Shown: piece after piece, positions 17,448 through 25,217 of the stretch | Position numbering within the stretch: position 1 is the stretch's first letter | Layout: each line of letters starts with the position of its first letter | Source: Gammaproteobacteria bacterium | Lineage (GTDB): Bacteria; Pseudomonadota; Gammaproteobacteria; Pseudomonadales; Azotimanducaceae | NCBI GenBank assembly: GCA_009840545.1 | Contig: VXNM01000014.1 | Location: 245,197 to 309,196 of the forward strand | DNA: 64,000 bases | Direction: 5' to 3' | The notes under the pieces: generated by a model | What the model saw: the letters and a program-made list of their open reading frames with translations, nothing else | Database searches by the model: none | Told to the model about the DNA's origin: nothing | Translations under genes and position numbers: made by a program

Positions 17448-19028
17448 ATGAGTTTGGCAGCGTGGTCCTGGTTATTCTTGGTCGTGTACGTCGGCGGAAT
17501 GCTGGCGTTCGGCGTTTGGGGTCAACGACGTGTCAAACACGCGGACGATTACGCTACGGCAAGAGGCGGCTACGGTCCAACATTCCTTGCATTTGCGTTC
17601 GCAGCTACGACTGCCAGCGGAGCAACATTTCTAGGGGGACCCGGACTTGCCTACATACTCGGATTCTCTTCGGTCTGGGGAAATTTCCTGTATCCGATGG
17701 GCGTTTACTTGGGTGTGCTGATTTGCATGCGACTGGTTGCGACCGCCGGCAATCGCTTCGGCAACCGAAGTATTCCCGAGTATCTGGGAGATAGATTTCA
17801 ATCTAATGGATTGAGGATCCTCGTGTCGCTGTTGTCGCTTGTGTTGTTCTTCTATCTGGCAGCGCAGCTAGTCTCAGGACTGGTTATGTTCGAAACGATG
17901 CTTGGAATGGATCCCGCTTGGGCACTTGCAATTACTGTGATCGTACTTGGTGCTTATGTGGTCCTCGGCGGTGCTCATGCAGATATCTTGACTGATGGCG
18001 TTCAAGGTATGTTGATGCTCGCACTGGCCATTGTGGTCATCGTAATCGTTCTGCTTGGCGTGGGTCTGGATGGTAGTTTAGGGGAATTGGCTAGATCACT
18101 CGGCGAACAAGACGAAAACTTGACGAAGCCGCTCAATCCAACGAACCCCCTCACCCATTCCCCTTGGTCGATAATCGCCATACTGCTCGCTCACATTCCT
18201 TTGGGGATGCTGCCTCATCTCGGCAACAAGGTTTGGGCACTCAAGTCAGACAAACAACAACATTCGTTCGTCCGAGTTGCTTTCCTATGCGGAATAGTGC
18301 TAGGAATGATGGGACTTGGTGGGTTGCTAGCAAGGGCAGTACTTGGTGACGATCTCCTCGCTAGCCAAAGCCACAATGCAGCGTTGCCGTTACTGTTTAT
18401 AGAACTGTTTCCAACATGGCTTGCCGCACTCATTGGGGTCGGTATCCTCGCGGCAATTATGTCCACAGCCGACGGGTTGGTCGTCTCCTCATCGCAAGTA
18501 ATTGCCAACGATATCTATCGCAGAACACTTGCACCACTGTTTCACAGTCACCTCACTGAAGAACAAATCGACAAAAGGGTGCTTGCAATCAGCCGTGTTA
18601 GTACTGTGGTCGTGCTGATTATTTGTGCCGCTTTGGCTTGGGCTCTGCAAAAGGTAAACATCGCACTCATCGTGTTCATCGGCGTGGGCGGAATGATGGC
18701 CGCGTTCGCAGGTCCATTGGTCTTGGGAGCCCTTTGGCAAGGCGTTACGCGAAAAGGTGCATATGCAGGCTTACTAGCCGGCTTCGTTTCTTTCGTGATC
18801 TTTCACGCTCAATTGCTCGACCCCAATTGGTTTGGATCGGGGATCTTTTTTGACATGGTTTCGTGGATTCATGGAGAAGGACCGAACCCGTTCTCGTGTG
18901 CAGCAATGGGCGAGATTATTGGAGTAGTAGTAACCTTTGTGGTTTCTAAACTGACTCAACCTCTTCCCGCGAGCCATCTCGAAGAACTGTTCTCTCCCAA
19001 TTCCGACCATGAGTCGTCCAGCGAATAG
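17448..19028 (+). CDS. Sodium/solute symporter (SSS family)
   Basis: The 526-residue membrane protein has about 13 hydrophobic segments and the SSS signatures: GGYGPTFLAFAFAATTASGATFLGG split over helix 1, GNRFGNRSIPEYLGDRF in the cytoplasmic loop, and AAIMSTADGLVVSSSQ. Such proteins couple sodium entry to uptake of proline, pantothenate, acetate or sugars; the substrate cannot be told. A ggagg site precedes ATG 17448. It is monocistronic and converges on the TolB-like gene. The tail is hydrophilic (EELFSPNSDHESSSE). Confidence 0.87.
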   Translation: MSLAAWSWLFLVVYVGGMLAFGVWGQRRVKHADDYATARGGYGPTFLAFAFAATTASGATFLGGPGLAYILGFSSVWGNFLYPMGVYLGVLICMRLVATAGNRFGNRSIPEYLGDRFQSNGLRILVSLLSLVLFFYLAAQLVSGLVMFETMLGMDPAWALAITVIVLGAYVVLGGAHADILTDGVQGMLMLALAIVVIVIVLLGVGLDGSLGELARSLGEQDENLTKPLNPTNPLTHSPWSIIAILLAHIPLGMLPHLGNKVWALKSDKQQHSFVRVAFLCGIVLGMMGLGGLLARAVLGDDLLASQSHNAALPLLFIELFPTWLAALIGVGILAAIMSTADGLVVSSSQVIANDIYRRTLAPLFHSHLTEEQIDKRVLAISRVSTVVVLIICAALAWALQKVNIALIVFIGVGGMMAAFAGPLVLGALWQGVTRKGAYAGLLAGFVSFVIFHAQLLDPNWFGSGIFFDMVSWIHGEGPNPFSCAAMGEIIGVVVTFVVSKLTQPLPASHLEELFSPNSDHESSSE

Positions 19029-19104
19029 TCTCAGGCGGGCATATCCTTCAGAGCTTCTAACTTAGATGAGACCACAGCCATTGTGATTCAGACTGTGCGC
19101 ATGT

Positions 19105-20559
19105 TCACTCGGGTAAGAGCTTTCTAACGGGAGCGAACAATTGGGGAATCGCAGTTGGTGTGAGCTGATCAAGCGTAGTCGAATCGAATCCTTTTGACCG
19201 TAGCCAATCCGAGTAACGCAGATCCGACACAAACGCCTGCCAACGTGGATCATCCTTAGACCACCACCCTGGAGGTTGAGTCCAGAACTGATCGCTACAC
19301 GGCAAATTATCGAACGCCAAATCTAAGTCGTCCAGATAGAGCGCGTTCTCAACTAGCTCGTCACACGAGAGCCGTTCTTGAAAAGTCGCAAAAACGCCAC
19401 GGGCTTCTTCAATTTGTCCATTCAGTGCTAATTGTCTGACTCTAAACTCCGCTGACTTGGAGATATCGGGGGCATCGTCTCGAACTTCAAGCCTATATAG
19501 TGCTGTGTAGAAATCTACGAGAGAATTGTCTGATTCTCTCGCTCCAGCGATAGCAAGTGCTTCATCGACTCCAGGAATATTTTGGCTTCTATATCTCGAA
19601 AAACCGATTTTCAATGCTGCAAGACCAGACCTAGGACGCATCTTTGCCCATCGTAAGAGAAGCTGTTCCTCTTCTTCGAACCATCCAAGAGCGTGGTAGA
19701 GGTCTGCTAGCTTTAAAACCGCCTCGGAATTGGGAAACTCTCCCGCTAGATTGGAAATTGTGCTGGAGTACTGCATCAAGTCACCACTAGAGCGGTACGT
19801 ATTCCAGGCTTGCTCAATCAGTGACGGATAGTGCCTTGGATTGGCATTAATTGCCGAGTCGAGGTAGTGCGCCTCTCGTTCGGGATCAATGCGTGAGAGA
19901 GAGTAGAGTGCGAACGCATTGAATTCGATTTGCGGAGCTTGATTCAGGACAGTTCTCGCAGCTTGAGATTTTCCTGAATGAAAGAGTGACTGGGCACGAA
20001 GAAAGTCCTCGAAACTCCCGTCGATGATTTCTTCGTCCGCAATTTCTCCAACGCTGTTGTCGTACAAGCCATCCAAAATCTGCTCGACCGCGTGATTTCG
20101 AATGCTCAACAATGTCTCGTCAGGATAGCGATACTCGTTGTCCCACCTAAGTTTCCACGCAGGACGCGTTACATCCACGACTCGTATAGTCAGTAAGTAG
20201 CTGTCGGCGTTCTCGTTGTCTTCAACGAAATCTCCATCCACAATATGAGTCGCACCGAGTTCATGCGTGAAGCCTCGAAAATCTTCGCCCAAACTTATCG
20301 CATCTCTCGCAGCATCAAAGTCCACGAAGGTCAGATCTCGGCTCAACGCAACGAGTTCTCTTATGTGTCGTGGGAATTCCTGAGTTAAGTGGGGCGAAAG
20401 AGTCTCAGGTCCGTCGAATGGCAGAACCGCAACAATGATTTGCTTTGGAATGGCTCGTGGGAGAAGTATGAAGTATCCAATGATGGTGCTCAACACCAGG
20501 ACAGACATCAGGACAACTGCAAAGAAAAAAGCATGCGAATTTGTCCTACTGGCTTTCAT
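19105..20559 (-). CDS. Membrane-anchored TolB-like / TPR protein
   Basis: The 484-residue protein has one N-terminal membrane helix (about 11-33). A TolB-amino-terminal-like domain follows (VAVLPFDG, then ELGATHIVDGDF and WDNEYRYPDETLLSIRN), then helical repeats of the TPR kind to the end. In relatives this domain pair is fused to a DNA-binding or adenylate-cyclase domain; here a membrane anchor replaces it, so the bulk should be periplasmic. A scaffold or signalling role is plausible, but no enzymatic motif is seen. It is convergent with the symporter gene and divergent from the nucleotidyltransferase gene. Confidence 0.65.
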   Translation of the reverse strand: MKASRTNSHAFFFAVVLMSVLVLSTIIGYFILLPRAIPKQIIVAVLPFDGPETLSPHLTQEFPRHIRELVALSRDLTFVDFDAARDAISLGEDFRGFTHELGATHIVDGDFVEDNENADSYLLTIRVVDVTRPAWKLRWDNEYRYPDETLLSIRNHAVEQILDGLYDNSVGEIADEEIIDGSFEDFLRAQSLFHSGKSQAARTVLNQAPQIEFNAFALYSLSRIDPEREAHYLDSAINANPRHYPSLIEQAWNTYRSSGDLMQYSSTISNLAGEFPNSEAVLKLADLYHALGWFEEEEQLLLRWAKMRPRSGLAALKIGFSRYRSQNIPGVDEALAIAGARESDNSLVDFYTALYRLEVRDDAPDISKSAEFRVRQLALNGQIEEARGVFATFQERLSCDELVENALYLDDLDLAFDNLPCSDQFWTQPPGWWSKDDPRWQAFVSDLRYSDWLRSKGFDSTTLDQLTPTAIPQLFAPVRKLLPE

Positions 20560-20919
20560 GAGTCATTTTCGCCGACAGTTTTGCCACTTTGCAACTTCTC
20601 GTGAACAACCACGCACCCAACAACTGCTTCTGGTTGTGCTTGTGCCAGAGATGTTCATAGTCTATCGTGAGCTTAAAGTGGGTTTCAAGTTCTCAATAAA
20701 TACGGCTCGAATCTTGCGAGATTGAAACGGGAGAAACTGAAGGTTCCACATCAGCCGCAGATCCCGGTGAGTGGAGTCCGTTACAAAGTCAATTCCGGTC
20801 AATTTATAACGGTCTGATCCACCGTGACCTCTCTAATTTTTGGACTTAGAACTACAAACCAATAGCCTCACTATCGACGAAGCGAAGAAACTCACAAGAA
20901 TCGAAAATAAAGTTTTCTG
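20560..20919. other. 360-bp divergent intergenic region, promoters expected
   Basis: This lies between the divergent TolB-like and nucleotidyltransferase genes and so should hold both promoters. I see no confident -35/-10 pair, no RNA gene and no supported small gene. Confidence 0.4.
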
Positions 20920-21297
20920 ATGCTGGGTTCTAGTACGAGAATGCAAGTGGCAAACTCTCATGTTCAGCCGGAATTGGCTGAACCCAACGTTCCATTTTGG
21001 TTCCGTAGGCACGCCGACATATGGATCAAGATTCCAGGAGTGAAAGCCGTTGTGCTAGTTGGTAGTCAAGCAAGTGGGAGTGCGAACGAAAACAGTGATT
21101 GGGATGTCGCGATTTTCCATGGTGAATCGAGGCCAAAGGAAATTCCGATGCACGGGGAGGACTTTTTGGTTCACCATGTAGATGTGCCTCTCCAATCGCT
21201 ACGTATATACATCGAGGAGTCCCAAAGCGTAGGAACATTAGCTCGCGAAACAGCTGTAAATGGCCAGATACTGGCGGAAAAGGGTGCATGCGACTGA
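20920..21297 (+). CDS. Minimal nucleotidyltransferase (MNT, DNA-polymerase-beta fold)
   Basis: This 125-residue protein is a stand-alone nucleotidyltransferase domain. VVLVGSQASGSANENSDWDV (about 45-64) has the GS and DxD metal-binding signature, and HHVDV near 85 supplies the third carboxylate. The LARETAVNGQILAEKG ending is typical of MntA-like antitoxins that AMPylate a partner HEPN toxin. A second small ORF overlaps its 3' end, as in toxin-antitoxin pairs. ATG 20920 is used; ATG 20941 is an alternative. An antitoxin role is inferred from family and size. Confidence 0.75.
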   Translation: MLGSSTRMQVANSHVQPELAEPNVPFWFRRHADIWIKIPGVKAVVLVGSQASGSANENSDWDVAIFHGESRPKEIPMHGEDFLVHHVDVPLQSLRIYIEESQSVGTLARETAVNGQILAEKGACD

Positions 21298-21655
21298 TGG
21301 CAAAACTGAAGATGCGCATGTATCACCTTATGAAGGAAGCTCCGAATCCGTGGCCCATGTAGCCAAACCCATATCGGTTTCGTTTGACTTGCTTGGTGAG
21401 ACTCTCCCACCGATCTGTAAACAGTTGTCGACGACATTGATAGTAGATTTAGACGTGAAGATTGCATCGTTCGCGGGAGTGAAGCTGTCAATCGACCTGA
21501 CGAAGGCAAAAGGAGCGCACCTTACATCTGTGGAGCTTGTTGGCAAGATGAAAGTTGCTGTAGGGCTATTGCGAGAACATCGAAACAAGAGAGAGCATCA
21601 GAGACCATCACCAGTAGATCTTGCATTTACCATTGGTATGCTAAGTGAGTTCTAG
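21260..21655 (+). CDS. Small protein overlapping the MNT gene, possible toxin-antitoxin partner
   Basis: A 131-residue ORF that overlaps the nucleotidyltransferase gene by 38 bp and ends 6 bp before the next gene. MNT genes are usually paired with a HEPN-domain toxin whose active site is Rx4-6H. The only trace here is RNKREH near residue 110, which fits Rx4H but could be chance; the rest is not clearly helical HEPN. A competing start (ATG 21297, TGATG overlap) opens a different frame that ends after 21 codons, so a frameshift in a former partner is also possible. No firm function. Confidence 0.45.
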   Translation: MARYWRKRVHATDGKTEDAHVSPYEGSSESVAHVAKPISVSFDLLGETLPPICKQLSTTLIVDLDVKIASFAGVKLSIDLTKAKGAHLTSVELVGKMKVAVGLLREHRNKREHQRPSPVDLAFTIGMLSEF

Positions 21656-21661
21656 AGAGCT

Positions 21662-22960
21662 ATGCACACACGCGGTTTTCCGAAGTTTCTTGTAGCAGTG
21701 GGCGCGAAACTGTTGAACGTCAAACCTCTTGGGTTGAGAGCCACCGTCCAACGACCCATAGGATTCCTCCTTTTCTGCATCCCCTTGTGCCAACTCTCTG
21801 CATGGCAGGACTTTATTCCCATAGACGACTCTTGCTTTGAGGGAGATGCTTTTCAGCATTCAGATGACTTTGAAAAAAATTGTTTTGGTGAAACCGACGA
21901 TCGATTGACTACTTGTAACGAGTTTCTGCGTTCTTTGGAACAAAACGATGCACCAACACCACAAGAACGATTCGACATGGTACAGGGTCATCTTTGGTTT
22001 GGATACGAGGACCAAGGCGAAACCTCGCGGGTGCATGACAGGGAGCGAACAGTAGCCGAATTCGAGGCGTTGATATCAGAGTTTCCTGACAATGTCGGCA
22101 TTCTCTACTACCTTGAAATGGCCATGAAAGCGACGCTTAGCCCCTACGAGGCTCGAAGCGTAATTATGGAACGTATCGTTGAGCTAGCACCGCAATGTTC
22201 GACCATTAGAGAACGGATCATCCGGGAAATTGAAATTCCAAGCGATCCATCAGAGGCAAGAGCGGAGTCTTTGGCAAGGCTTGATGAGCTCATGAATCAC
22301 GGCTACTCTCATGCTCGTACCCCCTTCTGGAAGATTAGGTTTGCCTCTATGCACTTCGAGCAAAGTCTTGAGACCAATGACGTTGGAAAGGCTTTGGCGA
22401 TTCAGAATTCGGTGTTGAGTGACCTCAAACCTGAGACATTGATGCTTGATACCAAAAATCGAGGTCAATCCTTGGAAGGATTATGTGCTGATTTTGGTTA
22501 CAGACTAGGGTTAGCAGACCTCTGTCTCAAGTCTGTCGCAATTGCAATAAGCCGGGATCTCGAATTGGGTAATGGAGTTGATCCTCATGTCTGGCATGCA
22601 GCACGTAGGTTCGGAATGTTCTTAACAGAAGCGACCTGGGGTTGGGGTTCTGGTTGCCTGTATCCCTTCGGATTATCACCTGGTTCTGGTCAACCTTCGA
22701 GCAAACTTAAGGAGCACTACCCGTTCAGTACGGAGAGAAAAGAGGAGTATGCAGCTAGGCTGAGAAAGTTGTTGGACAGTGTCCCGATGAACCAACAGAC
22801 GATGAAGTACTTTGATGCTTATTGGCGTGTGGCGGACGAGTCTCAAAAGATCAACAAGCTGCAAGCGATGTTGGAGAGCGGCCACGATCTTGGCGATCGT
22901 GAATCGGCTCAACGGTGGCTAAGAGACTTACTAGGTAAGTCAGAATCGAATAGAGATTGA
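21662..22960 (+). CDS. Exported protein of unknown function with helical repeats
   Basis: A 432-residue protein that I do not recognise. A hydrophobic segment at about residues 32-47 (IGFLLFCIPLCQLSA) looks like a late signal peptide and is followed by Cys-containing FIPIDDSCFEGD. The mature part is mostly helical, with TPR-like patterns (ERTVAEFEALISEFPDNVGI) and a Trp/Gly-rich stretch EATWGWGSGCLYPFG. It begins 6 bp after the small ORF with an agagag site, so it may be co-transcribed with the nucleotidyltransferase pair. Confidence 0.55.
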   Translation: MHTRGFPKFLVAVGAKLLNVKPLGLRATVQRPIGFLLFCIPLCQLSAWQDFIPIDDSCFEGDAFQHSDDFEKNCFGETDDRLTTCNEFLRSLEQNDAPTPQERFDMVQGHLWFGYEDQGETSRVHDRERTVAEFEALISEFPDNVGILYYLEMAMKATLSPYEARSVIMERIVELAPQCSTIRERIIREIEIPSDPSEARAESLARLDELMNHGYSHARTPFWKIRFASMHFEQSLETNDVGKALAIQNSVLSDLKPETLMLDTKNRGQSLEGLCADFGYRLGLADLCLKSVAIAISRDLELGNGVDPHVWHAARRFGMFLTEATWGWGSGCLYPFGLSPGSGQPSSKLKEHYPFSTERKEEYAARLRKLLDSVPMNQQTMKYFDAYWRVADESQKINKLQAMLESGHDLGDRESAQRWLRDLLGKSESNRD

Positions 22961-23229
22961 TAGGAAGGACAAATTCTGATCGCTTTTCAGTAGTTTGGCA
23001 CAACCTGCAACCCCACACGTAATCTCAATTGAGCCAAGTCCAATCGATCGAATTGTGCAATCGGACTCAGAGAGAGATCAGAATGCTTGGTTGCCATTGA
23101 TCAATCCAGTGAACTTTCACTGATGGAGTACGTCAAAAACGCTGGCACAATCCTCGAATCTGCGTTGACATCACCAACTCTATTCGTAACATACGCACGC
23201 TAAACCATCACTGAAGCAAGGAGATTGAC
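22961..23229. other. Non-coding gap upstream of the leader ORF
   Basis: No gene is seen. A decamer caattgagcc at 23025-23034 matches the outer end of the insertion element's terminal repeat, and nearby agtcc...ggact arms (about 23037-23069) form only a weak stem. Promoters for the ABC exporter operon may lie here. Confidence 0.3.
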
Positions 23230-23283
23230 ATGAAGCCTTCCCGACGTCTAAGCCTTGCGGTTCAGAGAGTTCTCGTCCTCTAG
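23230..23283 (+). CDS. Candidate 17-residue leader peptide upstream of ABC exporter
   Basis: A short ORF, MKPSRRLSLAVQRVLVL, follows a good ribosome site (aaggag, 8 bp upstream of the ATG). It is basic and hydrophobic, ends 93 bp before the first exporter gene, and is followed 9 bp later by a perfect hairpin. The arrangement resembles translated leaders that control resistance or export genes. No homology is claimed. Confidence 0.35.
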   Translation: MKPSRRLSLAVQRVLVL

Positions 23284-23291
23284 ACACCTCC

Positions 23292-23310
23292 TGCTCCGCT
23301 TGCCGGAGCA
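23292..23310 (+). terminator. Hairpin after the leader ORF, possible attenuator
   Basis: tgctccg-cttgc-cggagca is a perfect 7-bp stem with a 5-base loop. The downstream sequence aattctctct is only mildly U-rich, so it may be a weak terminator or a translational control stem ahead of the ABC exporter. Confidence 0.4.
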
Positions 23311-23375
23311 AATTCTCTCTATCTCATCTGGTCATCGATTCTCGATGGCTCCTAACTACAGCAGTATCAGTTCTT

Positions 23376-25217
23376 ATGAAAACACGCGTACAAAGGGAAG
23401 GACGCACACATCCAAACTTGTGGTCAATCACTAAAGGCGAACGTCTTCGGTATCTCGTCGCTACTTTGAGCTCGACAGTTTCCAATGTTTGCATGCTAGG
23501 AATTCCTCTTGCAGGAATGTACGCCCTCGATGTCCTGATCGAGGGCGACCTCGGCGAAGCAAATCGCTTTTTGCTTGGCATATCTGATGTAGTTGGTGCA
23601 AACAATCCGTTCACCAGCTACTTGGTTGTTTCTGCCGTAGTCGGAATAGTTCTGACAGCGTTCGCAGGAATCTTTCAATTCAGTCGAAACCGGCTTTCCG
23701 CTGTCGCTTCGGAAGGAATCGCGCGAAAGTTGAGAGAGGTCTTGTTTGACCGTCTTCACCGTGCACAGGCGTCGTTTTTCGACAAAGAGGAAATCGGAGA
23801 TCTCGTGCAACGTTGTACATCCGATGTCGAAACGGTGAGGCGATTCATGCATGCGGATATTGATTCCCTTGCACGACCACTGTTGTTCCTAGCCGTAATG
23901 GTGCCGGTTTTGTGGTGGCGCAACCCAACCCTAACTTTGATTTCTCTCGCTCTGATGCCAATTATTGTTTTAGGAGGCATCTACTTTTTTCACCGAGTGT
24001 CCGCTCTATTCAAGCAAACCGACGAGGCGGAAGGAAGACTGACCGCGGTTCTGCAAGAAAACCTAACCGGCATCCGAGTAGTTCAAGCGTTTGCACAAGA
24101 ACCCAAGGAATTCGAGAAATTTGAAGAGGCCAACCGAGATTTTCGAGATCGATACATCCGACTCAATGCCTTCGAATCTGTCTATTGGGGAATTAGCGAT
24201 TTCGTCTGCATGCTTCAAACCTCGATAGTGCTAATCGCAGGCGGATACTTCGTGATGCTCGGCGAACTGTCGATTGGTGAGCTGATGATGTTCACGATGT
24301 TGACCGGAATTGTGATTTGGCGCATACGACAAATGATCGACTTTGTTGAACACACTGGCAAGACGCTTGTATCGCTTCGAAGAATCAATCACATATTGAT
24401 GGCAGAGCAAGAACTGATGCAGCCGATGCCTGAAACTTCGGACGTTGAGGGGAAAATCGTGTTTGAAAACGTCTCTTTGACGTATGACTCGCACAACCAC
24501 CAATTGAAAGAGATAGACCTAACGATTGAGCCCGGCGAGACAATTGGCATCGTCGGTCGACCCGGGTCGGGAAAGTCCACGTTGATACGAGCACTTCTTC
24601 GCTTCTATCCAGTCGCGAATGGTCGAATCCTGCTCGATGGAATTGACATCGAATCTGTAGATGTCACGTGGCTCCGGCAGAGGATTGCGTGCGTTCTGCA
24701 GGAGCCGTTCTTGTTCTCAAAGACCATCCGTGAAAACCTTCAATTTGGCAAAGAAACTGCTATAGATGCGGAATTTGAGGATGCAACCCGGTTGGCGGCC
24801 ATTCATTCGACGATAAACGCCCTTTCGGCAAAGTTCGAGACGAGAATCGGTGAGCGTGGCGTAAATCTATCTGGTGGTCAGAGACAAAGGATGGCTCTAG
24901 CTCGAGCCTTGATGAGTCGCTCTCCCATATTGATTTTGGACGATGTGCTCTCAGGTGTGGACACTCGCACGGAGAGTTCGATATTGGAAAACCTCTCCAC
25001 TCCACAGCGAAAGGTCACGACCATCGTCATTGCACATCGCCTTACCACGATCCGAAGGGTCGATCGAATAGTTCTGATGGATCAAGGACGGATCGTGCAA
25101 ATTGGCACTCACGAAGAGCTAGTTTCCGTACCTGGACCCTACAGAGATCTTTGCGATATTCAGGATCTGTTGGACGAAACCATTCAGTACGAAACGGAGC
25201 TTGCCGCTCATGGCTGA
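23376..25217 (+). CDS. ABC exporter half-transporter 1 (degenerate catalytic site)
   Basis: The 613-residue protein fuses an ABC type-1 exporter membrane domain (six helices, about 30-330) to an ATPase domain. Walker A is GRPGSGKST, the Q-loop VLQEPFLFSKT, the signature NLSGGQRQR and the H-loop IVIAHRLTT. Walker B reads ILILDDVLSGVD: the catalytic Glu is Asp, the hallmark of the degenerate site in heterodimeric exporters such as TM287/288 or BmrCD. It overlaps the second half-transporter and probably forms a heterodimer with it in the inner membrane. Substrate unknown: lipid, drug or peptide. Confidence 0.87.
   Translation: MKTRVQREGRTHPNLWSITKGERLRYLVATLSSTVSNVCMLGIPLAGMYALDVLIEGDLGEANRFLLGISDVVGANNPFTSYLVVSAVVGIVLTAFAGIFQFSRNRLSAVASEGIARKLREVLFDRLHRAQASFFDKEEIGDLVQRCTSDVETVRRFMHADIDSLARPLLFLAVMVPVLWWRNPTLTLISLALMPIIVLGGIYFFHRVSALFKQTDEAEGRLTAVLQENLTGIRVVQAFAQEPKEFEKFEEANRDFRDRYIRLNAFESVYWGISDFVCMLQTSIVLIAGGYFVMLGELSIGELMMFTMLTGIVIWRIRQMIDFVEHTGKTLVSLRRINHILMAEQELMQPMPETSDVEGKIVFENVSLTYDSHNHQLKEIDLTIEPGETIGIVGRPGSGKSTLIRALLRFYPVANGRILLDGIDIESVDVTWLRQRIACVLQEPFLFSKTIRENLQFGKETAIDAEFEDATRLAAIHSTINALSAKFETRIGERGVNLSGGQRQRMALARALMSRSPILILDDVLSGVDTRTESSILENLSTPQRKVTTIVIAHRLTTIRRVDRIVLMDQGRIVQIGTHEELVSVPGPYRDLCDIQDLLDETIQYETELAAHG

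Noticed and set aside
21260-21655. Firm HEPN toxin assignment for the ORF after the MNT gene
   Set aside because: RNKREH alone is weak and the rest does not look clearly helical; kept only as a candidate partner.
23025-23034. caattgagcc, like the outer end of the IS terminal repeat
   Set aside because: Only ten bases match well and there is no partner repeat or transposase nearby; likely chance.
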